Origin: Cytospora piceicola
Lineage: Eukaryota; Ascomycota; Sordariomycetes; Diaporthales; Cytosporaceae
Direction: 5' to 3'
NCBI GenBank assembly: GCA_023375675.1
Contig: JALQBC010000052.1
Location: 124,960-188,959 of the forward strand
DNA: 64,000 bases
The notes beneath the pieces are model-generated. The model did not search any database, was not told the origin of the DNA, and saw only the letters and a program-made list of their open reading frames with translations. A program made the translations under genes and the position numbers. Within the stretch, counting starts at the first letter, position 1; each line of letters opens with the position of its first letter. Shown here piece by piece: positions 20,584 to 32,701 of this stretch.

Positions 20584-22163
20584 TTAATCAGCGTGGTTAG
20601 TGTTGCCAGCTGGCGGCAAATAGGCCTCAGGCGGTGGAAGTTGTTTCTGTGAGTATCGATAGGAGGGTCGAAGTGATAATCAGTTGTTAGGATCTCGAAC
20701 CAGTACACATGTGGGTTGACATAAGGTTTCGGCACTTTAGTGCGTTTTGCTGTTTGTACTTAGGTAGGCAGGGAAGGTATGTCATCCAGAGTTTGTCAAA
20801 TGATACAAGAATGTTGTTTGCTTGCTTCATTGGCACTCTTTCTTTGCTACGATTCCAGTCTAAAAGGTACCGAGCTACTTGGTCTTTTTCTGTTGCTTAA
20901 GGTACAGGAGAGCAATCACATAGGTAACTAGCATAGGAGTGTTTGTGCCCATCCGACTCTGGTAGAATACTTACCTTGCTATGTAATCGACCATTGGAAT
21001 CTACAACGTCTCCTCTGCAACAACCACCCACTCAGGGCTTCAAACGTTCGGGCGGTTAGCCAGGCGAGAGCTTGTCTGTACTCGATCTGGCTGTGATAAG
21101 GGCGGGGCCGTTTTCGGGTAAGCATGGAGAATGAACATGGAAAGGTCTAACGGAACATTCCCACAGCGCTTCGATGAGCAGGACCGTTTCGAAAAATGTA
21201 GAATGGCATTGCCGCAGTTCGGTCGCGATAGTTGTTCGTGTCTACCAACGTCAGCTCGGGCAGATGGCCATGGTCTTTCGGACTACGCTCGTGCCCATAC
21301 GTCCGTCCACTTGTGATCGTTCGAGCCAAACCATATGCGTCGCCGGTGTGTCTCAAAGGAATCGTTATCGGTACAACAACATTAACGGCCCCGGGGGGAG
21401 AATAACGGACGTGTGCCTGGTGTGCCACCAGAGGCTGATATTCTGGAACATGCCTTTAAGATTATGACAGGGAAGGTATTCATGTGCCTCGGCAGTACCG
21501 ATTTACTTAGTAGGTAGTACCAGTTCGTTATATGCGGTATGATCCATATGTATCAAAGTTGCGAGAGCCAGAATGTCAAGATGTCTGGTTCACTTCTAAA
21601 AGTATCACAGCAGGGCGGCAGAGGGACAGTTCGGGCGGGGTGCTGCCGAGTATTGCTGGACCGCCCACGGCCCGGCAGAATCATGTAAACTAGGTACCCT
21701 AGGGTGAGTAGCTAGGCCCCATGATGCACCTATCCCATATCTACCTAGGCAGGTAAGTACACTATACTGTAGTTCGTGGATCAAATACACAGTATGCCCG
21801 GGCGCCCGGGCGATTCAATGTTCCGTTGAGCGCCCTGACGTGTTACGGTTAAGGTTTCTGACCCACTTGCAAACTCCACCCGCACCTTTAGTGTTCACGT
21901 GCCGTAGTTGGTGACGAGCATGGCCCCATATAATCCCCACACATGGCTTGCGACATCTCCACCTCGACAGGAACACAAGTGCTCTTAATGAATCCTTAAT
22001 CGAATCCTTAATACAGTTTAGAAGAGTATGTATAGGAGAGACTAGGAGAGACTAGGAGAGACTAAACTATAAGTACTCAACCAGGCCTCGATCCCAGCTT
22101 CTGGGAAACGATCTCCCCATAAAATCCCAATCACCCGGTACAACATTGAAACCACCCATCGAA
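20584..22163. other. intergenic spacer
   Basis: 1.58 kb without a supported gene. Contains a small tandem repeat near its right end (22034-22063). Open frames at 21131-21467 overlap on both strands and show no family features. Confidence 0.5.
22034..22063. repeat. 10-bp tandem repeat, three copies
   Basis: Three perfect copies of AGGAGAGACT, about 100 bp upstream of the alpha/beta hydrolase start. Confidence 0.9.
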
Positions 22164-23336
22164 ATGGCAGGAAACAATGGCGCTGTGGCCGACAGGCCTG
22201 GCAAGCTACCAAACCTAGCCAAGCCCATCCTCACACGGATCTTCTGCGCCGTAGGCGTGTACGCAATTCAATACCTCGTCTTAGTTCCGCTCATGGCAAT
22301 ACGACACTGGCGGTGGCGCCGGAACCCCCCAGCGACATACCCCAGCATCATCAAGACGTACAAGTCGCGCCCTCGGCTCCCCGTCCGGATCTTCTTTCCG
22401 AAATCCTACCGGTACGACAGCGACCCTGCTAGCCCGGGGGGTAGTACCTTGCCGCCCCTGCCCACCCTCCTCAGCATCCACGGCGGCGGGTTCGTGATTG
22501 GCGACCCGTCCGACAATGACGCATTCAACCACGCCTTCGCCAACAAGACCAACTCCCTTGTCATCGCTCTCAATTACGCTAAAGGCCCCGGAAATCCCTT
22601 CCCGGGACCACTGTCCGACCTCGACGCGCAAATCACCGCCGTGTTCGCCGACCCGGACCTGGCACCATTCATCAGGCTCGACAAGGTCGGCATGATGGGG
22701 CTCTCGGCCGGTGGAAACCTTGCTCTAGCCGTGAGCCAGTTCCCGGCCGTCCGCGACAGGATCACTGCTGGTATCGTCCCTATCTATCCCGTCCTGGACT
22801 TCACCATCAGCAAGGAGCTGAAGAAGGAGACGAGGCGGTACAAGCCTGCCCTGGGCGGATTCCGCGGCCAGGATAAGGACTTCCTGTTGTCGGCCCAAGA
22901 GGCGTTCAACTGGGCATATGTCCACGTGGGCCAGGACACCCGCGACCCGCTTCTGTCTCCCCTCTTTGCCGAGAGAGGCTCCCTGCCAAGACGCATCTGG
23001 CTGATAGGCTGCGAGCTCGACATGCTCGGCCACGAGGCCTGGCAGATGGCGTGTAAGCTCACGGGGAGGCAAGTGCCAGGACTAGATCAGCCGATCGGGC
23101 AGGCGGAGCTCGAGAGCAGTGGCAAGCTGGGGGCTCTTATTACCGGTGGGGATGAGAGGTTCGCGTGGGAAGAGAAGGATCAGGATGGCGAGGTCAGGTG
23201 GCTGTGTATGTCAGATACGGCGCATGGGTTTGAAATGTCGTCCGTCTTAACGTCAGACGAGAAGACTATTGAGGACGGGATATTGAAGAGGGATACAATC
23301 ATCGAGATGATGGGAGAGTGGCTATATGGTCAGTGA
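22164..23336 (+). CDS. alpha/beta hydrolase, hormone-sensitive-lipase-like esterase
   Basis: Single-exon gene, 390 residues. A hydrophobic N-terminal segment (about residues 21-45, ending at RHWRWRR) suggests a membrane anchor. The catalytic domain has the oxyanion-hole HGGGF (residues 106-110), ALNYAKGPGNPFPGPLSD, and the nucleophile elbow GLSAGG with Ser181. Later come YPVLDFT, RDPLLSPLFA, the acidic region IGCELDMLGHEAW, and a probable catalytic histidine in SDTAHGFEM near the C-terminus. This is the HSL/arylacetamide deacetylase fold, which cleaves carboxyl esters. The substrate is not predictable; it could be a lipid or a xenobiotic ester. Start at the ATG of MAGNNGA (22164); further upstream in frame there is no ATG. 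It stands alone, with no obvious functional partner nearby. Confidence 0.9.
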   Translation: MAGNNGAVADRPGKLPNLAKPILTRIFCAVGVYAIQYLVLVPLMAIRHWRWRRNPPATYPSIIKTYKSRPRLPVRIFFPKSYRYDSDPASPGGSTLPPLPTLLSIHGGGFVIGDPSDNDAFNHAFANKTNSLVIALNYAKGPGNPFPGPLSDLDAQITAVFADPDLAPFIRLDKVGMMGLSAGGNLALAVSQFPAVRDRITAGIVPIYPVLDFTISKELKKETRRYKPALGGFRGQDKDFLLSAQEAFNWAYVHVGQDTRDPLLSPLFAERGSLPRRIWLIGCELDMLGHEAWQMACKLTGRQVPGLDQPIGQAELESSGKLGALITGGDERFAWEEKDQDGEVRWLCMSDTAHGFEMSSVLTSDEKTIEDGILKRDTIIEMMGEWLYGQ

Positions 23337-24273
23337 TTGCATATAGATAAGTAATATCGTGTACCTCGCGCTGTTTCTTTCGTGTGACATTCTCATCTTG
23401 GATGCTGGGGATCTGATATTGGGTGGTCGAGTACTGGGTTGATTCTGCATGTAAATTTAGAGCTCATATATCAAAGATTTAGAGACACATACCTACCTAG
23501 GTATACTAGCAAGATGCACTTCCTCTTTTGCTACCCTACTCCCTTGGCCAGGAACCACTTCTCCTTACTCAGAGCTGAAGCGGTAACAGCAACCAGTTGA
23601 CATTGACGTACGACGGTGCAGACTGTACATCAACCAAGCACAAATCCCGGTAACGGATTTGATCATTGGCTTGAGACCAAAGCCCTTCACAAGCATCCTA
23701 GGCCATTTATTCCCAGGGACGAGGAAGGGGTCAAATTTTGAAAAAACATGGAACTTAATACATCGGGTCACATACTGAAGCTTGTTTGAGAAGCTCGAGT
23801 GGAGGGAGATTGGGGTGGTGTGATCTTTTAATTAATGGTATACGTCACGGGACTGAGCACTACCACGTGCCGATAGCCCCCTTACTTACTTACTTCTTCT
23901 CTATTCGTCATGTTTTGGTCACTTCTCCAACAAAACAACAACGTCCCCGAGGCCACGTCGACACCTTCGGACTTCATCAGCCCGTTCCAAGGTTACTCTG
24001 AACACTGTCAACTGGTGATATCCATAGCCTCGGGATCAACTTATGGACAGGGAGGGTTGATTTCAACCCGTACACTCATTCCAATACGAAGCTGTACTGG
24101 AATTGCTGGACCGACGAGAAACCATCTCACGCTGTGTCACAAAAGAAGACGACCCCATGTGGTACGGTGAACTCATCGCAGTCGTACCCTTACTCAGCCA
24201 GGCCTAAACTTAAATTTCACAACCTGTACTCGTCTGTGTACCCATCGCAGTCTTACCAGTTGACTTATGCACC
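23337..24273. other. intergenic spacer
   Basis: 937 bp with no definite gene. A frame at 23910-24170 could be an upstream exon of the following gene but no clean splice path was found. One TACCTAGGTA palindrome at 23494-23503. Confidence 0.4.
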
Positions 24274-25110
24274 ATGGAGAATGATGACTGGCAGGATGCA
24301 GCCTTTAACACCCGTCATCTCCACAACCGTAACGACCGAGGTGGCCAGGGAGGGAACAGCCGCCACGAGTTCCAGCCTAGCAACACGTTCGGATCCCATC
24401 TTGTGAAGTGTGCTGCCCTGGAGAAGTTGCAAACGTCCGCTCCGGAGGCGAGTTCCAGTGGCTCCAAGGCGAAGAAGAGAAGGGGAAGCCGTGGCGAAGT
24501 AGTGCTGGAGGTCTACCGCCTCACCGACGATGAGGACGGCCTGTTGGGCTCGCTGGTGTGTGCTGGTGTCTTGGAGTCCAGCGTTGTATTTGCAGGGAGC
24601 AGGAAGCTACTCTGGAAGATCTGGCAGCAGTTGGGAGGGACCGGCACAGGAGAATCCTCGGCAGACCTGGACTCCACGGAATCCAAGGGGAAGGCAAAAG
24701 AGAAGGCGCATGCCGGAATCACTGATGACAAAAAGGCCCCCGGAGACGATGACAGCGACGATGAGGGAGACTCCTCCGACGTGGAAGATCTGCAGTCCCA
24801 GTCTAGCTCCCTGGATTCGGAGGAGCGTCAACGCCGCCGAGTCTCGACATTTGAAAAGAACTCGTTCCGTCATCCCAAGTTTTGGTTCCGCTGGCAAGGC
24901 GAGATGGCCGATGACAAAGCCAGCGACCCCAAGCCTGACGGCAACAAGGTCCACGGGTCGGGTTACATCGTGTTCTCGAGTAACGAGTGCAAGCGCTTCC
25001 AGGGCACCATCACATCTGAGCAGTTGGGATGGAACAATGTCAAGATGAGCGGGTGGAAGGCGAGGCCCCAGCCCGAGCGAGACTTTGAGGTCCAATGGGG
25101 AGAGTCGTGA
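24274..25110 (+). CDS. hypothetical protein, acidic low-complexity middle
   Basis: 278 residues from an ATG in good context (CACCATGG). The N-terminal part is Asn/Arg/Gly-rich; then EVVLEVYRLTDDEDG and VVFAGSRKLLWKIWQQLG look folded. A highly acidic Ser/Asp stretch (GDDDSDDEGDSSDVEDL) follows, and the C-terminal 90 residues contain FRHPKFWFRWQGEM, GYIVFSSNECKRFQGTI and GWNNVKMSGWKARP, a Trp-rich block with alternating polar and hydrophobic residues. This pattern resembles uncharacterised conserved fungal proteins, but no named domain can be assigned. Codon use (GC-rich third positions) is like that of real genes here. Upstream exons cannot be excluded. Function unknown. Confidence 0.65.
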   Translation: MENDDWQDAAFNTRHLHNRNDRGGQGGNSRHEFQPSNTFGSHLVKCAALEKLQTSAPEASSSGSKAKKRRGSRGEVVLEVYRLTDDEDGLLGSLVCAGVLESSVVFAGSRKLLWKIWQQLGGTGTGESSADLDSTESKGKAKEKAHAGITDDKKAPGDDDSDDEGDSSDVEDLQSQSSSLDSEERQRRRVSTFEKNSFRHPKFWFRWQGEMADDKASDPKPDGNKVHGSGYIVFSSNECKRFQGTITSEQLGWNNVKMSGWKARPQPERDFEVQWGES

Positions 25111-26392
25111 ACTATGGTGCCGATCATGCCGTGCCTTCTGTGACTGGCTCTGGTTGTAGCCTGGAAAGGCACGTCGCTGAAGACTAGCTTGAGGGAGGAA
25201 TGTGTCGATATGTTAGGGGCGCCTAGGAGTAACTGCCAGGGTGATCACTTCGAAGGCTGCTCCAGGGGCGGTAAGAGCATCGGAGGTCGCTGGGATGGGA
25301 TTAGGGGGTCTAATGGGGTGAGTCGATACGATGACAACATTTGAATGTTCGGAACTTCTCCAAAAGCTCAATGGAAGTAGGCTGATATGGATCGGTGGAC
25401 GGGAATGGCATCCTGAGTGGAAACTATTAGCGATAACTGGTCTGCGACAGGTGGGAGCCAGCGCTCAGGTATCAAACAAAAGGCAACACATCTGAACATT
25501 TCAAAGACTTCAATGCCCTAAATACCGGTGTTTTGACGTCATTAGGTCTATTCACTGCTAAGTGAGCTGCTTTGGACTGCTCCAGGGCTATATTGCCTCT
25601 CAAACAGGCGCCATCACAGCTGCCTGGGCATAGTTCAGCACCTGAAGTTATAACTACCAATCTTCGACTACAATTCACTTTCGTCGCATCTTCTTCGACA
25701 ACACCAAACCAAACAAACGACACTTCACAAGCAACCCATTTCAGTAGCAACGGAGACCCCGCCTTTCGTCGTGGCTTCCCTTGACTTCGACTTGTATCGA
25801 CTTCCCTCTTAGGTCGAAGGGCAGGTCTGCATTTACTATCTCCATCTTCCACATGCACAACACTACACCTGACAGCCTCCTCTCGTCGTGGCTTCCAGCA
25901 ACTAACACTGCTGTTTCCTACAGCTGCCAGCTCAAGGTTACAACATCACACGTCGCCCTCCCTCTTCGTCCACTTTCCAGTTAGCCGAATGCTGTTTGGG
26001 ACACCCTGCACAACACCAAGAAGTACCTGACCTTTTGTCGGTCAGCTACGTACATGTGCAAGGTCACTACCACGCCTAATCGTGACAACGTCTGCCTTTG
26101 TTTACTCACAGGTACGATATATCAGATTGAAGGCAAGTTAATCTCTATCTATTCTGTGATCACCAGAATTTCCGCGAATCCTATCAGCTATATCGCCTCT
26201 AAGGCTGCTTGCGCCACCTAACCTCCGCGTCTATCACCACCATGAAATACCCATTCCACCATATTTTATGGCCATCGGTTCTCGGTCACATTTGCCACTG
26301 TCAACCAAGTCCTTAAATCACAGACCAGCCTCATCCTCAATGTTACCGCACTGGTTACTGATCCAAGTGAGCAGCATTCAGCATCGCCTACT
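25111..26392. other. intergenic spacer
   Basis: 1.28 kb between two plus-strand hypothetical genes. Frames at 25472-25984 overlap on both strands and lack family features. It should hold the promoter of the coiled-coil protein gene. Confidence 0.45.
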
Positions 26393-28464
26393 ATGGATCG
26401 CATCCGTGACCTCGCGTCGCGTCAACGCGCCTCTCTCTCGTCACTCTCTACCTCGCTCCCGCACCGCAAAGCCAATGAAGGCAAGGAAAAGTCGACCACC
26501 AGTTCCAAGAGCGTCCCCTCTGAGCCCATGCAGCCTAGTCTCTCTTCACAGACCACTGCCCAAGCTCAGCCCACCCAGGCTCAAGTGACGTCTGCAAGCA
26601 CCACCGAGGCTTGCGAGGAAAAGAAGAAGAAGAAAAAGAAGAAGAGGAACAAGAGTGGATCGAGCAAGAAGAACAAGGCAGCCAAACAGCGAGCCTCTAT
26701 GGAACGTCGTGAAGCCGACCAGAAGCTCTTTGACATGGCTGAGGCTGTCGTCAACCAGAGCGACGGCATCTCCGACGCGGGCGGCGACGGCCTCTCCCTT
26801 CGTTTGAGAGAGGTTGCTCGTGATGTCCTGGAGGCAAACAAGTGCATCGAGCGCAAGGAACAAGAAATTGCCGAGATCAACAAGAAGCTGAAGATCATGG
26901 AGGAGAACTTCAGTGAGGTCAAGAAGTGCCTGGACGAAGCACAGCTCCTTACCAGCCAGGCCATTGAGGCCGGCTGTGTAGAGCAACTCAGGCACAAGAT
27001 GGAGGCGCAGCTGCATAAGAACTTTGCCTCCATGATCGAAGAGGCGAAGACGTCGGACATTGCTACATGGACCACGGAAAAGACTCATGCATACCTGAAG
27101 GTACGTTTTCCAGACTTCTTTTCCGCTTCCACTCATCCGCTCGAGGACAGACATACAGGCAATCTGTCCCCTCCCCTCTTGTGCTACACCAAACCATGTC
27201 TGCGGGCGTCCCAGTACCTGGTTCCCCAGGACCTATACTAATGGCTCTCTATTACAGGATCTCATGGGTGTACACCTCGTGGATGAGGAGATCCTCCATT
27301 CACCCATCATCACCCAGACCATCGTGTCCATAGCGAAACAGTTTACACAGCAAGGAAACTACGACGATGGCGATGCGATGCTGCTCTTCCACCTCGCCAA
27401 CGACCATGATCCAAAGGAGTTTCTGAGCAAGTGTCATGATGAGGATCACGAGGCGGCTTCCCGCTATCCCGATTATCACATGTACAAACACAGGCAACAG
27501 ATGAACAAGGAGGCCCCCCGCATGGGCAATACAATAACCAACCTGCCCGTGCAATATCCGAGTAGTCTCACCTGCGAGGAGACCATGGAGAACCCCACCG
27601 TCCTCACCTGCATGACTCTGAACACCCTCCCGACCGAGACGGTGAAAGAGATCCTGGCCAAGCCCAACCCCGAGACCGTTCCCGAGTGCGTGGTTCCTGG
27701 GTGCCACTGCGAGAGGCTGGAGAAAGGAGACTTCGGTGACTGGGCGAAGAAGCTGCAGGCCACTCTGGCACGCAACCAGTGCTGGGGGCCTGAGACGGAC
27801 AGGTCGCGACTCTTCAAAACTATAAAAGGCGTTGCCAGGGAAGCTGAATCTATTGGGATTGATGTCTTCATGAGTTTCGCGGAGGATAACAGAGTGCCTG
27901 TAAGTACACACATCCTGTCTGTGTTTCAACGTTTCAGCCTTGTAAGTGTTTTCTGTTGCTAACCTCTGTCTGTGGCTTACACAGGTGATCGCATTCACGT
28001 ACAAGGACGTAGGCCACCACCTCAAGTCCCCAGAGATAACCAGAAGGCTTCAGGCAATTTCTGAGGAACTCTGCTTCTGTTTCGGCACATGTCAACATGA
28101 AGGAAAGTTTGGCTACGTGATCACGCCTACTTACCGGACTGTTGACAATGAGGTCTTCCTCGAAATGCACACGCACGTCCGCATGGGGATGCTCCAGGTC
28201 ATCCATGAGGAGGTCACACTATTCGTCAATGAGATCTGGGTAACAGTCGCCAACGAGGCTGAGCAAAAGCGCAAGGACCACCTAATCAATATATTGGAGG
28301 CACTTGCCAGCGAACACTACTTCGAGCGTAGCTCGCAAATTTTGGCAGAGGACGGCTGTGTCGTGGAGAAATTGACAAAAGAAATCGCCTACATGCTCAA
28401 GAATCGGTTCATGAAGGATGCCATGCTGAAAGTCATCGAAGGCTCTAGCCAGAGGATGGCCTAG
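26393..28464 (+). CDS. large hypothetical coiled-coil protein
   Basis: Three exons with matching phase: 26393-27100, 27258-27899, 27985-28464; 609 residues. Introns are 157 and 85 bp with GTACGT...CAG and GTAAGT...CAG borders. Residues 1-75 are Ser/Thr/Gln-rich and probably disordered, followed by a poly-Lys tract (EEKKKKKKKKRNK) that could act as a nuclear localisation signal. Residues about 140-200 (LREVARDVLEANKCIERKEQ, EIAEINKKLKIMEENFSEVK) form a clear heptad-like coiled coil. The C-terminal 350 residues are folded, with several Cys (PECVVPGCHCERLE; ELCFCFGTCQHEG) that may bind metal, and long helices near the end. No known domain is recognised. Start is the ATG at 26393 (CTACTATGG). The exon structure and composition make it a genuine gene of unknown role. 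Confidence 0.75.
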
Positions 28465-29335
28465 GGAACGGCAGCTGAGAGGTTCAAGTGCACATGCAAC
28501 TTAAGGAGCCTGTGGCCAAACGAGGCCGCAAATGCGAGCAAGCTTGGTGGGAGAGAAAGATGAACTGGTTACTGAGCGTGTCGAGTCGTTGGGACGCTGG
28601 GGAAAGCAAATTATCCCAGAAAGAAGACTGAAGAAAATCTGGTGTGGGCTCCCTCCTTTCATTGGGGGCAGGGATGGAGGTGATATGGAATATGAACTTG
28701 AAGCCTTCACCGTGAGGCGATTTGGTCTTTTGGAAGGCCAGAGGCAATGGGCTGAACGATGATTCTCATCATCCATGCAGATGATTCATTCCTCGGCCTA
28801 ATGCCTATTTTCAAGCAGGAGCAGGGAACGTGTTGCTTGGCTGCGAGGTGGCTGGGGACTGCTCAGACCGAACCTGATGAAACAGTCACCCCTTATTGCC
28901 ACGACCTTTGGGCACATTGATAGGTCTTTGCCAAGCTGGAACGATTGAGGGGCTTGGCCTATGTGCCAGGGGGTTATGCTCCCTTGGACTGGACAGTTGG
29001 TTTTGTTTGAGTATGGAATTCTTGATAGCTACCCAATTGATGAACTTTTTTGAGCCACATCTCTGGTAGCCCGGGTGCTCTTCCTTTGGATCTGAGACTT
29101 CCAAGGCAGCCTCTTGCAGTATTAAGCACATTCAAACCAGCTGGACACCCTGCTACAGGGCCTGGGCCTAGACTCCCAAAGGTCAGCCACGTAGTTAGTA
29201 TATTCCAGATTGGCCCAAGATCGTCTCCATATTGTTGACAGTACATTCACTCCAGCTACACATCGAGGACAGCATGCAATTATGAGTAAGTATGGTTTAT
29301 TCCCTATTATCTGAACACATCTGATTATCACTCCA
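28465..29335. other. convergent intergenic spacer
   Basis: 871 bp between converging genes (coiled-coil protein and tyrosinase). Short frames on both strands, none with recognisable content. Confidence 0.5.
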
Positions 29336-30522
29336 TCACTGATCCGCCTCAATATACTCAGCGCATATCACGTTGCCCCTCAGATCCATAACATCCGCTA
29401 CCGTGACGTTGGGAAGTAGGTCCACCACCCACAAGACGTGGTTCATGGTGGTAACGTTGGCTGGGTCACCATCGTACTCAAGCACACTGTCCGAGGGGAA
29501 CAGCCATCCGTCGCTCTCCAGGTTGGAATCCGTGGGCGTGTTGCGGCCACTCATATCTGTGAGACGGGAGCTGAGGTTGGCCTCCTGCCACTTCCACCAG
29601 AGCCGGTCCAGGTTGGTGTGGTGCAGGAAGAAGAGCGGGTCGCCCGGGCTGGCGCTCTGGAGTTTCATCTGGTTGGGAAGTGTTAGAAGTGCCCCGGTGA
29701 TAATGAAGCTACCTACATACGTATAGGGTGGGTGGTCACATACCGTTCCAGCAACAGCCAAGTGTGCAGAGCTGTGTGGCTTGGCGATGTAGCAGTTCCA
29801 AGCGTCTTCGTAGTTTGTGGAGGCAAAGCACTCGTCGGAGTAAGTGCTGTTCGCCCATGGCCAGTACTCGGCAGTGAAGTTACGGCCCAGGCAGTACTCG
29901 GTGTTGTTGGTGACACCGAAGGTCATGTCAAACCTCAAGGTCGTGTTCGCGAAAGCGCCATCGACGATACATCCATCACTCTCACGGCCACCGCTGCCGA
30001 AGCTGAGGTCCCCGGTGCCCCAGACGCTGGCGTCCTCGATGGGGCCGGCGTCGGCATCCCGCTGCTCGTCCCAGTAGGGCTGTGCTCCGGTGTAGCCGCA
30101 CTCCTGCTGCAGGAGGACCTCGTGGGCACGCATGTAGTATCGGTGCCACGGGAGAAACTGTCCAACGCCGTGGATGTCGTTGGATTGGACGACATGTGCC
30201 CATTGGACCTCATCCCAGAGGTTCTCGGCTCCATCAATGTTGAGCTTGGTTGGGCGGGACATCAGGCACTTCTCGGCGCGGAGGTATTCGGTCTTCTCAT
30301 CATCTGTAAGAGTGTGCCTATGTGATGGACCCTGTCAGTCAGTAGTTACACTTTTAGGGCGAGATTCTAGCAGGCAAATTGCTTCGCTTACCAAGCCTTC
30401 CTCTGGTTCAGCGAAGTGCATGTACTGGTATCATTTCGACGGGGAATAGACGAGGCGCCGGTCAGACAAGAGAGCGACAGGAGGCCGAGGATGGCGGCGG
30501 ATGTGTTGAGAGAGGGACCCAT
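29336..30522 (-). CDS. secreted tyrosinase (type-3 copper oxidase)
   Basis: Dicopper enzyme that oxidises phenols to catechols and o-quinones. Exons: 30522-30392, 30317-29744, 29668-29336; 345 residues. The middle intron (29743-29669) is exactly 75 bp and stays open in frame, so it is easily missed; removing it brings AHLAVAGT next to SASPGDPLFFLHHTNLDR as in the family. CuA ligands: the histidines in AHVVQSNDIHGVGQFLPWHR (about 85, 93, 102). CuB ligands: KPHSSAHLAV (225, 229) and FLHH (252). The N-terminus (MGPSLNTSAAILGLLSLSC then LTGASS) is a good secretion signal, and several N-x-S/T sites occur, so the protein is probably exported. It lacks the long C-terminal lid of mushroom tyrosinase and resembles the shorter secreted ascomycete type. 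Role in pigment or phenol oxidation is inferred. Confidence 0.93.
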
Positions 30523-32701
30523 GGTGCTGTGCTATATTCCTGGCGGTATTAATTTGAAGACTACAGGTGATTCTTAGTCCATCAATATAGAACAAGTTAA
30601 TTAGTGCCTGCCCTTTCCATCTTATACAAAGAAGCTTCTTAGCCTCACTTCAAAGATTCTAGTCCCCTTTCGCAGCGATGCCCCGTATGCACGAACCTCA
30701 AGCTTCAGGAGGAATTCATTCTATTTGCGACCGGCTTATACCCACTCGGCCCGCAGGAATCATCCACAATCAGCCTCCTTGTCGGATGATGCATCCGGTT
30801 TTCATCAATCCTGGTTCCTCTGATCATACAATTTTCAGCCCCGATTCGGCATAGGGAGGATGCAACAAACGGGTATGACCGTTGAGAACTGGATACCTGC
30901 TAGGCCCCGATGTTGGTTAGAAGGGTCAGAACACAACGGCTGGTTGCACATGTGTATATGTGGCTACGTACACAGTGAATCCTCACCGTGGAGCCTAAAC
31001 TACTCACATTACTATACATAGTAATTAGGCTTTCCCCAATTGTACATACTTTATAGTGGACAATTATCCTCCATAGAGTGAACCCCGGACCCGCAAGTTG
31101 TAACTCGGCAAGCCTTGAGGCGTACACGCTACGCCGCAGGCTGCTGTACCAAGCCATGGAAAGCTCTCTTGAGAATATTTTCTTCTTGCAAACTTCAAGT
31201 CTGCAACAAATCCTTCCATATTTTGCCACCAGGTTGGTTATTCTCCTAGTTTTGTTAGGCGCTAACTTCTGCCGCCCGTGGCAAGCTATGATCAATCGGC
31301 TCAGGTCTCTTCAAGGTCTAACGCATAGTCCCACTTAAAGGATAATGCAAGCGTTTCCTTCCACTCGATCCTCTCGCTACCGTTATATATAAGCTGTTTG
31401 AGTTTTTTGATAAGTCAATGAATAATGTTCCATGTCCGAGTCAAGATGATGAGACCTCGGGACGTAATAGCAGATACCTGCCTAACTACTCTAGACACTA
31501 AGTATGTACCTGAAGTTTTTGTTCAAACACCTATCCTCCTTGAATCGTCTTCCGCGGGATTCGGCAATGTTCCCGGGGACTCGTTCAAGGAGATGTTATT
31601 CCAGATTGGTAAGCCTGGAATGTACTGGATTCAGTATGAAGTGTGTACTTGATCTGGACTGTCCGGGTTTGAGATCCAGACAATCCAATACATCACTCAT
31701 AATCCACTGCATATACTGATTACAGTATGAACCGGAATGTGGAGGGACCCGAGCGTGTAGGGCCTCCTCTTCATGCAGTCTCACGATACTCCACTGACGG
31801 CAGCATTACTTAACAATAGTATACGAGCACCCAAGTCCTACACAGATTTTACATACGGAGAGTGTGATGTCAAGTGCAGAGCCAAGAGCAGGAACACGAC
31901 GCATGTCACCCTTTTTGGGTATGTATTACCGTGGTCGCATTCGACATCAGCTGAAGATCAGAGTTCCAAGCACTTCAAATGTTGTCTAGTGATTTTCCGT
32001 ACTTCATACCACAGCAATACTGTAAATACATGAGGTCCAATCATATACGTCAGGCTGTGCAGATCATCAGTTCAACTCGATACCTAGGTACTAAGTAGAG
32101 AAAGACATCATAAGGCAATCGTGCCGTGTGGCAATCTCCTGGCAAGGCTTAGGAGACGAGCCAGGCAGATATCTGTTTGAAAAGTGACTGTAAAACAATC
32201 AATTTGTGACTGCAAAGACATCACTCATTCGGTTCCATGTGACTCGATGGTGGCCATGAGCAGCAGCTGACGTGTCTTATATATGACTGGAAAGGCCAAT
32301 ATAATCCAGACTTCTTTCTCATTCCTGACACTAAACCAAGCGGAGACTCTTCAAAACTCTGACGACAGAATGTCACGAAATAGAAGCCAAGGAACCAGAA
32401 CGGACCGAATATGGGCGCAAGTGCGCCCAGCAGTCGGATCCAGACACAACTCATCATGCGGGCCAGGGTAAGAACTCTTGACTTTGGTATTCATCACCCA
32501 GAATCTGCACGAATGGGATCAATCTAGCTGACCAGAGTTGTTCATTCTCATAGATATCGCTGGTTCCACTCGGACGGTCGCAGACGCCGCCATCCGCGCA
32601 CCGAAATGCACATCCAAGGACCACACAGGGTCAGAGGCCGGCATGCACGTTGTCATATCAATAACGAACGTTCCCGCTTTCGACCAAGGTCGCATGCTGA
32701 T
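30523..32701. other. gene-poor intergenic stretch
   Basis: 2.2 kb upstream of tyrosinase and of the Arg/Ser-rich gene, so both promoters should be here. Open frames (for example 31078-31338 and 31425-31652) have no domain or splice partners. One TACCTAGGTA palindrome at 32081-32090. Confidence 0.45.
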
